The notes under the pieces were generated by a model, which did no database searches, was not told the origin of the DNA, and saw only the letters and a program-made list of their open reading frames with translations. The position numbers were made by a program, and so were the translations under genes. 19,880 nucleotides of DNA from Coriobacteriaceae bacterium (lineage in GTDB: Bacteria; Actinomycetota; Coriobacteriia; Coriobacteriales; QAMH01), in contig SFLO01000001.1 in assembly GCA_004553405.1 (NCBI GenBank), forward strand, positions 1 to 19,880. The letters are read 5' to 3'. Shown in pieces: positions 1-6,799 of this stretch; positions within the stretch are counted from its first letter, which is position 1; each line of letters begins with the position of its first letter.

Positions 1-356
1 TCTACAAGAACACGGTGGTCACCGGCACGGGCGGCGTGACGGGGTCGTTCAGCTGCAGCTTCACGATCAAGCCGGCGCAGGTGAGCAAGCTCAAGGTCTC
101 CAAGAGCGGGCGCACGCTCAAGCCCAGCTGGAGCACGGCCGCCAACAAGGGCTCGGGCATCGCGGGCTACGCGGTGACGGTCAAGAGCGGCTCCAAGATC
201 GTCGCCAGCGCCAAGGCAAGCGGCAAGGGAGAGGCCACGTCTTCGGCAAAGCTCACCGTCCCCGCCAGCTGCAAGGGTAAGAAGCTCAAGGTCTCTGTCT
301 CCGGCTACAAGGGCAGCCTCAAGGGCAAGGCAGGCACCGTCGCGATCACCCTCTAG
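1..356 (+). CDS. C-terminal fragment of a secreted fibronectin-III-like repeat protein
   Basis: The reading frame is open from base 3 with no start in the window, so this is the last ~117 residues of a longer protein. The visible part looks like one beta-sandwich module: a strand with VSKLKVSKSG, a conserved Trp in KPSWSTAANKGSGIAGY, a run of V/S/G-rich strands, and a closing KLKVSVSGYKG. The W...GYAVTV spacing is typical of fibronectin type III or Ig-like modules in actinobacterial surface proteins. The composition is very rich in Lys, Ser and Gly, with few acidic residues. There is no LPXTG motif or C-terminal membrane segment, so it is not sortase-anchored at this end. It ends with TAG and converges on the lipoprotein gene downstream. 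The ligand and the rest of the protein are unknown; the module assignment is by pattern only. Confidence 0.6.
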   Translation, partial: YKNTVVTGTGGVTGSFSCSFTIKPAQVSKLKVSKSGRTLKPSWSTAANKGSGIAGYAVTVKSGSKIVASAKASGKGEATSSAKLTVPASCKGKKLKVSVSGYKGSLKGKAGTVAITL

Positions 357-404
357 CTGGCGCAGCGCGAGCGCAGCCGTGTCGCCTCTCTGCAAACCTT
401 GGCT

Positions 405-473
405 TTGGTTGCTGTTTGAGGGCGATTTTGCTGCTGTTGGTTGCTGTTTGGCGCGGAAATAGCAACCAACAGC
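405..473. repeat. Direct repeat pair plus inverted copy between convergent genes
   Basis: TTGGTTGCTGTTTG occurs at 405-418 and again at 437-450, a period of 32 bases. GCTGTTGGTTGCT at 433-445 is perfectly complementary to AGCAACCAACAGC at 461-473, leaving a 15-base loop. The inverted copy can also pair over nine bases with the first direct repeat (405-413), so two alternative hairpins are possible. It sits between the convergent ends of the fibronectin-like gene and the lipoprotein gene, where a bidirectional terminator would be expected. Neither side carries a clear T-run, so a simple Rho-independent terminator is not certain; an intergenic repeat element is the alternative. Confidence 0.6.
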
Positions 474-521
474 CCCTTCTCAGCTGCAGCAGCGGCGACA
501 GCGCGATGAGGACCTGGCCCG

Positions 522-983
522 CTACTGGCGGTCGAAGTAGCGCTTGCCGCTGTCCGGGCAGAAGTAGGTGCGGATGAAGCCGTCTGTGGAGACGACGACG
601 AACTCGTTGCTCGTCACCAGGTAGTAGACGTCGTCGCCGTCCTCTTTCTCGATCTTGTGCAGCGATGCCGGGTTGGTGGCAACGCGGCTGGCGGCGCGCT
701 CGTAGGCGCCGGGGCTCTCGTAGCCCATCTCGCGCCCGTGCTTGTTGTAGTGATCGTTCAGCTGGCGCTGGCTGCGGAAGGTGTAGGCGTAGGAGTCGCC
801 TTGGGGCGCGAGCGCAGTCCCGCTGCCTGCGCCGCCCTGGCTCTGGCTGACGCCGGCGCCGCTGCCAGCGGAGATGCCCGTTGATGACGAGTACTCGCCG
901 CTGCACGCCGCAAGCGGCAGGGCGAGAACAAGCGCCGCCGCCAGGGCGAGCAGCGCCGCGAGGATCTTCTCGAAGCGGCTCAC
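522..983 (-). CDS. Lipoprotein with C-terminal small domain (possible BECR nuclease-like fold)
   Basis: This is a 153-residue secreted lipoprotein. Residues 1-27 form a lipoprotein signal with a charged start, a long Ala/Leu core and the lipobox LAAC, with lipidation expected at Cys27. A Ser/Gly-rich linker (about 28-66) leads to a compact domain (about 67-153) with the pattern LNDHYNKHGREMGYESPGAY, an alpha-helical stretch, then beta strands VYYLVTSNEFVVVSTDG and IRTYFCPDSGKRYFDRQ. This layout, with an H..KH motif followed by a 'tN-F-vvs-dG-irTyf-P' hairpin, resembles small RNase-like domains of the barnase/EndoU/colicin/RelE superfamily. That is a pattern judgement without a search. It starts at GTG, preceded by GGAGGAG, 12 bases after the dtd stop, so it is probably the last gene of the aminotransferase-phosphatase run. 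No immunity gene is evident. It could equally be a non-enzymatic envelope protein. Confidence 0.65.
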   Translation of the reverse strand: MSRFEKILAALLALAAALVLALPLAACSGEYSSSTGISAGSGAGVSQSQGGAGSGTALAPQGDSYAYTFRSQRQLNDHYNKHGREMGYESPGAYERAASRVATNPASLHKIEKEDGDDVYYLVTSNEFVVVSTDGFIRTYFCPDSGKRYFDRQ

Positions 984-995
984 GGCACTCCTCCC

Positions 996-1445
996 CTACA
1001 TCAGCTCGTCTGTGTCGAGCAGGATGGTGAAGGGGCCGTCGTTGACGAGCGAGACCTGCATGTCCGCCCCAAAGCGCCCGGTCTCGACGCGGGCCACATC
1101 CTGGCGCGCGCGCTCGACAAAGCGTTCGTAGAGCTCCTCTGCCAGATGGGGGCTGCCCGCCTGCGTGAAGCTGGGGCGGTTGCCCTTGCGGCAGTTGGCG
1201 AAGAGCGTGAACTGGCTCACCACCAGCAGCTCGCCGTCCACATCGGCCAGCGAGAGGTTGGTCTTGCCCTGGTCGTCGGCAAAGATGCGCAGCTTGTGGA
1301 TCTTGGACCACAGGCGCTCGAGCTGTTCGGGGCCGTCTGCCTCTCCCACGCCCAAGAGCACCAGGAAGCCGCGGCCGATGCTGCCCACAACCTGGCCCTC
1401 GATGGCCACCTGGGCGCTGCTCACCCTCTGAACCACTGCCCTCAT
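996..1445 (-). CDS. dtd: D-aminoacyl-tRNA deacylase
   Basis: This enzyme hydrolyses D-amino acids (and glycine) mischarged on tRNA, a cytoplasmic proofreading step. The 149-residue length is standard for the family. Family motifs are clear: [11 protein letters not shown] at the N-terminus, SQFTL (77-81) lining the active site, and NDGPFT (135-140) holding the Gly-cisPro pair (137-138) inserted across the dimer interface to reject L-aminoacyl-tRNA. The fold-typical RGFLVLLGV strand is also present. It begins with ATG nine bases after the phosphatase stop and is followed 12 bases later by the lipoprotein gene, so it is probably co-transcribed with both. Confidence 0.97.
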   Translation of the reverse strand: MRAVVQRVSSAQVAIEGQVVGSIGRGFLVLLGVGEADGPEQLERLWSKIHKLRIFADDQGKTNLSLADVDGELLVVSQFTLFANCRKGNRPSFTQAGSPHLAEELYERFVERARQDVARVETGRFGADMQVSLVNDGPFTILLDTDELM

Positions 1446-1454
1446 GCGCGCCCC

Positions 1455-1937
1455 CTAGAATCCCAGCCAGCCCAGCAGGCCGTTGCAGCCCGCTGCAACG
1501 TCGTCGTAGGTCGTCTCGAAGTCCCCCGTGTACCAGGGGTCGGCCACGCTGCGGTCCTCGCCGGCGAACTCCAGGAGCATGTGGACCTTCTGGGCCCCGG
1601 GGCTGCCCGCGCCCAGACCCAGCCTGCGCAGGGTGTTCTTGTAGTTGGCCTGGTCCATCACCACGATGAGGTCCCAGTCGCCTTCCTCGTCCGGGCGGAT
1701 GCGGCGCGCGCGATGGCCGCCGCAGGGCACGCCCTGCTGCTCCAGGACCCTCCTGGTGCCGGGGTGCACCGGGTTGCCCAGCTCTTCGCTCGAAGTCGCC
1801 GCGCTGTCGATGACAAAGGCGTCCTCAATGCCGTGGCGGCGCACTAGCTCTTCCATAACGTAGTGAGCCATGGGGCTTCTGCAAATATTGCCGTGGCAGA
1901 CGAAAAGTATGCGAATGGGTTTCTCGAGTTGCGTCAA
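1455..1937 (-). CDS. Low-molecular-weight protein-tyrosine phosphatase family protein
   Basis: This is a cytoplasmic cysteine phosphatase of 160 residues, the usual family length. The P-loop CX5R signature is CHGNICR (14-20) followed by Ser, near the N-terminus as expected. The general-acid loop is DPWYTGDFETTYDD, with Asp133-Pro134. In bacteria such enzymes dephosphorylate Tyr kinases of capsule systems or small phosphorylated metabolites; no tyrosine kinase is in view, so the substrate is unknown. An arsenate reductase role is less likely because there is no visible pair of extra resolving cysteines in the ArsC arrangement. The start is TTG, supported by GAGGAGG upstream in the 37-base gap after the glutaredoxin-like gene. 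Confidence 0.93.
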   Translation of the reverse strand: MTQLEKPIRILFVCHGNICRSPMAHYVMEELVRRHGIEDAFVIDSAATSSEELGNPVHPGTRRVLEQQGVPCGGHRARRIRPDEEGDWDLIVVMDQANYKNTLRRLGLGAGSPGAQKVHMLLEFAGEDRSVADPWYTGDFETTYDDVAAGCNGLLGWLGF

Positions 1938-1974
1938 GGCTTTTCCTCCTCGATTCAGCCCGCCAGCAGGGCGC

Positions 1975-2211
1975 TTAGAGGTTCTCTCTCATCCAGCGCA
2001 TGATGTCGGCGCTCTCGTAGAGGGGCTCGCCGTCGATGAAGAGGCAGGGCACCTGCTGCTTGCCGCCCACCTCGACAAGGCGGCGGCGGGCATCGGGGTC
2101 GCGCGAGATGTCGCGGTACTCGATCTGGCCGCCCACGCCCATCTCGTCGACGAGCATCATGACCTTGACGCAGTAGGGGCAGCTGTCCCTCTTGAAAAGC
2201 TCGAGCTTCAC
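1975..2211 (-). CDS. Glutaredoxin-like / GST N-terminal domain protein
   Basis: This 78-residue thioredoxin-fold protein has the dithiol motif CPYC (11-14) directly after the first beta strand, the cis-Pro segment QVPCLFIDG, and a C-terminal helix ESADIMRWMRENL that matches small glutaredoxins and GST N-terminal domains. It probably exchanges disulfides in the cytoplasm with low-molecular-weight thiols or the thioredoxin system. The 'ESADIM' end is typical of the glutathione-binding edge, but whether this organism makes glutathione is not visible. The start is GTG with GGGAGG three bases upstream, 11 bases after the aminotransferase stop, which suggests translational coupling. Confidence 0.93.
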   Translation of the reverse strand: MKLELFKRDSCPYCVKVMMLVDEMGVGGQIEYRDISRDPDARRRLVEVGGKQQVPCLFIDGEPLYESADIMRWMRENL

Positions 2212-2222
2212 GGTCCTCCCCC

Positions 2223-3434
2223 TTACTGCTGGTAGGTGGCCAAGAAGGCCTCCAGCTTGTCCATCGCTTCCTTGAGCACCTCGATGCGCGGCAGGTAGAC
2301 CACGCGGAAGTGGTCGGGCTCGTGCCAGTTGAAGCCGCTGCCCTGCACCACGAGCAGCTTCTGCTCGCGCAGCAGGTCCAAGGCGAACTGCTCGTCATCT
2401 GTGATGTTGAACTTGGCGGTGTCGATCTTGGGGAAGATGTAGAACGCCGCCTTGGGCTTGACGGCGGTGATGCCGTCGATGGCGTTGAGGCGCTGGTACA
2501 CGTACTCGCGCTGCTCGTAGATGCGGCCGCCGGGCACCACATAGCCCTTGACGCTCTGGTGGCCGCCCAAGGCCGTCTGGATGATGGACTGCGCGGGCAC
2601 GTTGGAGCACAGGCGCATGTTCGAGAGCATGTTGATGCCCTCGATGTAGCCCTTGGCGCAGCGCAGGTTGCCGCTGAGGATCATCCAGCCGGCGCGGTAG
2701 CCCGCGATCATGTGGCTCTTGGAGAGGCCGGAGAAGGTCACGCAGAAGAGGTCGGGGCACATCGAGGCGATGGAGACGTGCTCGAGGCCGTCCATCACCA
2801 GGCGGTCGTAGATCTCGTCCGAGAAGATCATGAGCTGATGCTCGCGGGCGATGTCGACGATCTCTTGCAGGACCTCACGCGGATAGAGCGCGCCGGTGGG
2901 GTTGTTGGGGTTGATGATGACGATGGCCTTGGTCTTGCAGCTGATCTTGGAGCGGATGTCATCCATGTCGGGGAACCAGTCGGACTGCTCGTCGCAGATG
3001 TAGTGCACGGGCTTGCCGCCGGAAAGCGTGGCGCAGGCCGTCCACAGCGGGTAGTCCGGCGAGGGGATCAAGATCTCGTCGCCGTCGTCGAGCAGGGCCT
3101 GCATGCACAGGTTGATGAGCTCCGAAACGCCGTTGCCGGTGTAGATGTCCTCGATGCCCACGTTGGGGATGTGCTTGTTCTGTGCGTACTGCATGATCGC
3201 CTTGCGGGCGGAGTAGAGCCCCTTGGAGTTGGAGTAGCCCTCGCATTCGGGCAGCTGACGCGCCATGTCGTAGACGACCTCGTCCGGCGTGCGGAAGCCG
3301 AAGGGCGCGGGGTTGCCGATGTTGAGCTTGAGGATGTGGGTGCCCATCTCCTCCATGCGGTTTGCCTCGTCGACGACGGGGCCGCGCACGTCGTAGAGGA
3401 CGTTGTCGAGCTTGGAGGACTTGTCGAATCTCAT
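2223..3434 (-). CDS. alaA: Class I aminotransferase, alanine transaminase type
   Basis: This is a PLP enzyme of 403 residues. All fold-type I landmarks are present: NIGNPAPFGF near the substrate loop, YTGNGVSELI (98-107) for PLP phosphate binding, NPNNPTG (175-181), SDEIYD (205-210) contacting the pyridine ring, the Schiff-base lysine in SGLSKSH (Lys239), and GYRAGW with the carboxylate-binding Arg247. The N-terminus (LYDVRGPVVDEANRME) and the overall pattern match the AlaA/AlaT group, which interconverts pyruvate and glutamate with alanine and 2-oxoglutarate. Valine-pyruvate activity cannot be excluded. It starts at ATG with GGGAG upstream and appears to lead a five-gene run that ends with the lipoprotein. 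Confidence 0.93.
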   Translation of the reverse strand: MRFDKSSKLDNVLYDVRGPVVDEANRMEEMGTHILKLNIGNPAPFGFRTPDEVVYDMARQLPECEGYSNSKGLYSARKAIMQYAQNKHIPNVGIEDIYTGNGVSELINLCMQALLDDGDEILIPSPDYPLWTACATLSGGKPVHYICDEQSDWFPDMDDIRSKISCKTKAIVIINPNNPTGALYPREVLQEIVDIAREHQLMIFSDEIYDRLVMDGLEHVSIASMCPDLFCVTFSGLSKSHMIAGYRAGWMILSGNLRCAKGYIEGINMLSNMRLCSNVPAQSIIQTALGGHQSVKGYVVPGGRIYEQREYVYQRLNAIDGITAVKPKAAFYIFPKIDTAKFNITDDEQFALDLLREQKLLVVQGSGFNWHEPDHFRVVYLPRIEVLKEAMDKLEAFLATYQQ

Positions 3435-3461
3435 GCTTGCTCCCAGGGCCGCAGTGCAGGG

Positions 3462-3479
3462 GCCGCGCGGCTGCGCGGC
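3462..3479 (-). promoter_or_regulatory. GC-rich hairpin in the aminotransferase 5' leader
   Basis: GCCGCGC (3462-3468) and GCGCGGC (3473-3479) form a perfect 7-bp stem with a 4-base loop. It lies between the putative -10 element and the aminotransferase start codon. It could stabilise the leader or act on initiation. There is no T-run, so it is not an obvious terminator. Confidence 0.4.
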
Positions 3480-3490
3480 GCTAGCGCACC

Positions 3491-3496
3491 ATTATA
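3491..3496 (-). promoter_or_regulatory. Putative -10 element for the aminotransferase run
   Basis: On the minus strand this reads TATAAT, a consensus -10 hexamer, in the 76-base gap between pilO and the aminotransferase. It would give a leader of about 50 bases. No good -35 hexamer is seen 16-18 bases upstream, so the promoter call rests on the -10 and its position only. Confidence 0.45.
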
Positions 3497-3510
3497 GGGC
3501 TGGGGCACCC

Positions 3511-4053
3511 CTAGGAGAGGCTCTCGAAGAAGACCACCGTGGCAGTGGCGCGGACTCCCCCAGCGGCGGAGCCGTCGGCCGATCCGGTGACGGAGATGTC
3601 GGTCACCACGCACGAGAAGCGGCAGTTGACGAGCTTCTTCAGCGTGGAGTAGGCGTCCTTGAAGCTGCTGGTGGTGAACGAGATGCCCACCGAGCGCCTC
3701 ACCGGGTCTGCCGATGTGTCTGCCGTGGCAAACGAGATGTCGTAGCTCTTGGTCTGGGCAAGCATGGAGTCGAGCTCGCGCAGGGCGGCCTTGGAGTTGT
3801 CGTATGCGGGGAGGAGCTTCTCGACCTTGCCGGCAGACTTGGCGGCGGCGATCTCTGCCTCCATGGAGGCCTTCTTGGCTGCCATGGCCTGCTGGGTGAC
3901 GACCTCGCTCTCGATGGTGGCGACGCGCTCGTCGGCAGACGAGATGGAGTTCAAGGCGGGCTGCAACACGAGCAGGAAGTACACGCAGGCGACTGCGAGG
4001 ATGGCGAGGACGGTGAGCAGGGCCTTCTCGCGGGCGGTGAAGGAGCGTTCCAT
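3511..4053 (-). CDS. pilO: PilO-like type IV pilus inner-membrane assembly protein
   Basis: This is a 180-residue bitopic membrane protein. A short cytoplasmic N-terminus (MERSFTAREKA) is followed by one membrane segment (about 12-31), then a predicted coiled coil (about 35-78, rich in Ala, Glu and Lys), and a C-terminal alpha/beta domain (about 95-180) of the ferredoxin-like type found in PilO and PilN. It would pair with PilN in the alignment complex that connects cytoplasmic PilM to the pilus machine. Sequence identity in this family is low, so the assignment depends strongly on topology and on lying 11 bases behind the PilN-like gene. It starts at ATG with GGGAGG upstream. It is the last gene of the pilus run; the next gene has its own possible promoter. 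Confidence 0.82.
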   Translation of the reverse strand: MERSFTAREKALLTVLAILAVACVYFLLVLQPALNSISSADERVATIESEVVTQQAMAAKKASMEAEIAAAKSAGKVEKLLPAYDNSKAALRELDSMLAQTKSYDISFATADTSADPVRRSVGISFTTSSFKDAYSTLKKLVNCRFSCVVTDISVTGSADGSAAGGVRATATVVFFESLS

Positions 4054-4064
4054 GCGATGCCTCC

Positions 4065-4724
4065 CTAGTTCTCTTCAGCAGCGCCGGCTGCGCTTGCGCT
4101 CTGGGGCTGGAGCGTGACCGTGACCACAGAGACCACGTCCGTCTTCTCGTCCGTCTTGGCCATCGAGACGCTCACGCCGGCGACGATGTCCTTGCTCTCG
4201 AGGACCTGCATCAGGCGCGAGACGTCGTGGAGGGTCCGGTCGGAGAACTGCAGCTCCATGGTGTTGCCGCTCACGCGCACGGCCTGGAGGCTGCCCAGCT
4301 GAGAGGCGGTGTTCTCGATCAGCTCGATGACGTCCCCGCGATCTGCCAGGGCGCGCTCATCCTCGCTCAGGCCGGAAACCCCGATCTTGTCGTATTCGGC
4401 CTGTACCTCGTTGTAGTCCGCGTTGGCCGCCTGGAGGGTGGAGAGCTGAGCCTGCGCGGCAGAGACGCGCGATTCCGCCTGGGAGGCAGCGCCCATGACG
4501 TCGATCACGGCGAACTTGCAGAAGACCGCGGCAAAGAGCAGCACGAGAACCAGCATCACGGCCGTGCGCGGCGTGAACTGAGTGGAGTCGTCTGTCACCA
4601 CCAGGTTGATGGAGGTCTTGCTGGGATACTGCGAGCCCTTGGAGCCCTTGAGGGAGCCCTTGAGGTTCTTGAGGCTCAGGTTCTTGCCCAGGCCCTTGAG
4701 GTCGATCTTGGCGTTGAGGTTCAC
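4065..4724 (-). CDS. pilN: PilN-like type IV pilus assembly protein with Lys/Gly/Leu-rich extension
   Basis: This 219-residue protein has a cytoplasmic tail of about 52 residues, one membrane segment (about 54-76), a coiled coil (about 78-115), and a C-terminal alpha/beta domain ending in a polar tail. The tail contains TSINLVV, with INL at 39-41. A short INL-type motif near the N-terminus of PilN docks into PilM in characterised systems, where it lies within the first ten or so residues. Here it is preceded by a repetitive stretch of LKG/LKN/KGS units (about 8-31). The GTG start follows AAAGGGG and lies 12 bases after the pilM stop. The PilM-N-O order supports the call more than raw similarity does. 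Confidence 0.82.
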   Translation of the reverse strand: MNLNAKIDLKGLGKNLSLKNLKGSLKGSKGSQYPSKTSINLVVTDDSTQFTPRTAVMLVLVLLFAAVFCKFAVIDVMGAASQAESRVSAAQAQLSTLQAANADYNEVQAEYDKIGVSGLSEDERALADRGDVIELIENTASQLGSLQAVRVSGNTMELQFSDRTLHDVSRLMQVLESKDIVAGVSVSMAKTDEKTDVVSVVTVTLQPQSASAAGAAEEN

Positions 4725-4736
4725 GGGCGCCCCTTT

Positions 4737-5747
4737 CTACTGGAGGGTGACGCCGAGGGCGATGTCGCACTGGCGCAGCAGCTCGGGGGACAGGTCGGAC
4801 GGCGGCAGCAGCTCGCAGATGTCCACAAGCTCGACGGGGACGTGCTCATAGAGGGTCTCCATGAGCGGGCCGATGTTGGTGCCCCTGCCGCACACATGGA
4901 GCGCAGCGAGGTTGCTCTGCGGGAAGTTGAAGTTGTAGAAGCTCACGACGCGCGCGACCTCGGTGGCGAGGCGCTCGTAGATGTCCATGCACGCCGGGAG
5001 GCTCTGGGCGCCCTCGTAGTCGCTGAGCACGTAGGTGCGCGCCATGACGGGGTCGATGTTGAGGGCGTTGGCGACAGCCGTGAAGAGGTTGCCCGTGCCG
5101 ATGTCGATGAGGCGCATCATCTCGTAGCGCCCCTGGGGGAAGAGGTAGACGCCCGTGTTGCGGCGGCCGATGTCCAAGAAGCAGTAGTCGCGGGGCGGCT
5201 CGCCTTCTGGCACCGGGTTGAGCTCTTGGTCGCGCGCGACCAGATTGAGGTAGGACATGACGTCTGGGGCCGCGGTCTTGAGGCGCAGGCCCGCGCGGCG
5301 CAGCATGGTGGAGTAGGAGCTGATGACCTCCTTCTCTGCGGCAGCCGCCAGTAGGTCCATCTCCTTGGGAGTGCCGTCCTCGTCGTTGACGATGTCGAGC
5401 ACCGCGTAGTCGAAGCTGTAGCGGCCCTTGCCATCGGCGATGTAGTCGCGAAACTCATAGGGCAGGTTGAGCTCGAGCTGGCTCACGGTCATGGCAGGCA
5501 TGGTGATGCGGCGCATGAGGACGTCTGAAGGATGTAGGGCGATGGCGCAGTCCTTGGCGCCGATCTTGTTCTCCTTGACCGCAGCTTTGATAACGTCGGA
5601 CATCGCCTCGAAGGAGGTGATGCGCCCGTCGCGGACCAAGCCGTCTGGGATCTCGCACAGCACGGCCTGGGTGACCTGCTGCCCGTCAAACACAACGAGC
5701 TTTGCGTGCTCGCTGCCGATGTCGATGCCGACGCACTGCTTTGCCAT
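4737..5747 (-). CDS. pilM: PilM, actin-like type IV pilus assembly ATP-binding protein
   Basis: This is a cytoplasmic 336-residue protein with the actin/FtsA fold. The first phosphate loop is GIDIGSEHAKLVV (about 7-19) and the second is YCFLDIGRRNTGVYLF in the middle of the protein; both are typical of PilM. It recruits PilN through its N-terminal tail and links it to the cytoplasmic face of the pilus machine. The frame stays open further upstream, but ATG at 5747 begins the conserved GIDIG region and has GAGGAC just before it, whereas the upstream extension (Arg- and Thr-rich) does not look coding. A TATAAT lies about 63 bases upstream, so pilMNO may have its own promoter separate from pilD. 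Confidence 0.92.
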   Translation of the reverse strand: MAKQCVGIDIGSEHAKLVVFDGQQVTQAVLCEIPDGLVRDGRITSFEAMSDVIKAAVKENKIGAKDCAIALHPSDVLMRRITMPAMTVSQLELNLPYEFRDYIADGKGRYSFDYAVLDIVNDEDGTPKEMDLLAAAAEKEVISSYSTMLRRAGLRLKTAAPDVMSYLNLVARDQELNPVPEGEPPRDYCFLDIGRRNTGVYLFPQGRYEMMRLIDIGTGNLFTAVANALNIDPVMARTYVLSDYEGAQSLPACMDIYERLATEVARVVSFYNFNFPQSNLAALHVCGRGTNIGPLMETLYEHVPVELVDICELLPPSDLSPELLRQCDIALGVTLQ

Positions 5748-5810
5748 TTCGGTCCTCGCTCGAATCCGCCCCGTTGAGGCGCTCTTGGGCGCCGTTTCGT
5801 CTAAGTTTCG

Positions 5811-5816
5811 ATTATA
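5811..5816 (-). promoter_or_regulatory. Putative -10 element for pilMNO
   Basis: TATAAT on the minus strand in the 144-base gap between pilD and pilM, about 63 bases before the pilM ATG. A small inverted repeat (GGCGC...GCGCC) lies between it and the start codon. TTGTCT occurs upstream but 23 bases away, too far for a standard -35, so the assignment is tentative. Confidence 0.45.
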
Positions 5817-5891
5817 GGCCAGCATGCGCCCCGCCGTGCAGACAAACGCCCTGCTCAAGCGCGCTACGCAGCACCTAATCCCAAAAGGGTG

Positions 5892-6779
5892 TTAGAAGAA
5901 GAGGGAGAGGTAGGCCTCGAGCAGCGGGTTTCCCACAAGAAGCGTCACCCAGACAGCCGCAGAGATAGCCGGCCCAAAGGGGAACGCCCTGGGCGCCGGC
6001 GCCTCCCCGCCCTCTGCAGAGCCGCGCCGCGCCCACACCAGGTTGAAGAGCAGGCCCAGCACGCAGGCGATCAGGAGGTTGAGGGCGCTGGCCGCAAGGC
6101 CCAGGTAGAGCCCCGCCATGAAGAGCAGCTTGACGTCTCCGCCGCCCAGGCCCACCTTGCCCGTGAGGGCCTCGAAGGCGATGCTGAAGAGCAGCAGCCC
6201 GCCCCCGACGGCAAGGCCGCCGAGCAGCCCGTCTGCCACCAGGGCCGCAAGCGGGGCGCCGGGCAGGGCGGCTAATAGGCTCCCCACCCCCATGCCCTGC
6301 GCGGGCAGCTCCCAGAAGGCGATGCTCGCCGCCCACACGGCTATGCCGGCGACGATGAAGCCGTTGGGGATGATGAAGCTCTCGAGGTCGACGAGCGACA
6401 GGCCCAGCAGCAGGCAGCCCAGGGCACACAGGGCAAGCGCGTGGACAGAGAGCCCGTAGACCCACAGCACAGAGGCGAAGTACGCCGCCAGCAGCAGCTC
6501 GGCCGCCGTGTAGCGAAAGGCGATGCGCTCCCCGCAATAGCGGCAGCGGCCCCGCAGGAACACCCAGCTGAAGACGGGCACGAGGTCGAGCGCGCCCAGG
6601 TCATGGCCGCAGACGGCGCAGTGGCTGCGCCCCCGCCAAGGGCTCTCGCCGCGCACGAGGCGCCAGGCCAGGCAGTTGATGAAGCTCCCGAAGACCGCCC
6701 CCCACAACGCCGCCAGGGCCAAGACGGCTGCGGCGAGCGGGGCGGAAAGCGCCATGAGCTCGTGCATGTCCATGATCAT
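5892..6779 (-). CDS. pilD: Type IV prepilin peptidase / N-methyltransferase
   Basis: This is a multi-spanning membrane aspartic protease that cleaves the short leader of prepilins and usually methylates the new N-terminus. The 295-residue length fits full PilD. The N-terminal domain has GSFINCLAWR and two Cys pairs, CAVC (54-57) and CRYC (79-82), which form the zinc-type site of full-length family members. The catalytic aspartates are Asp131 in LVDLESFIIPNG and Asp215 in GGGDVKLL. About eight hydrophobic segments are visible. It starts at ATG with GGGGGAG upstream, 20 bases after the prepilin-like gene, its most likely substrate. An in-frame second Met at residue 3 is possible. Confidence 0.96.
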   Translation of the reverse strand: MIMDMHELMALSAPLAAAVLALAALWGAVFGSFINCLAWRLVRGESPWRGRSHCAVCGHDLGALDLVPVFSWVFLRGRCRYCGERIAFRYTAAELLLAAYFASVLWVYGLSVHALALCALGCLLLGLSLVDLESFIIPNGFIVAGIAVWAASIAFWELPAQGMGVGSLLAALPGAPLAALVADGLLGGLAVGGGLLLFSIAFEALTGKVGLGGGDVKLLFMAGLYLGLAASALNLLIACVLGLLFNLVWARRGSAEGGEAPAPRAFPFGPAISAAVWVTLLVGNPLLEAYLSLFF

Positions 6780-6799
6780 CCGTCAGCTCCCCCTGCAGC

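Noticed and set aside
346..1311. Minus-strand open frame overlapping dtd and the lipoprotein gene in another frame
   Set aside because: Arg/Pro/Gln-rich out-of-frame translation of G+C-rich genes; both underlying genes have clear motifs and start sites.
2310..3497. Long plus-strand open frame (395 codons) opposite the aminotransferase gene
   Set aside because: It is Val/Asp/Gly/His-rich shadow coding, antisense to a gene with all catalytic motifs, and has no ribosome site or recognisable domain.
5748..5858. N-terminal extension of PilM by 37 residues
   Set aside because: The extension crosses the putative TATAAT and hairpin; PilM similarity begins at the ATG at 5747, which has its own ribosome site.
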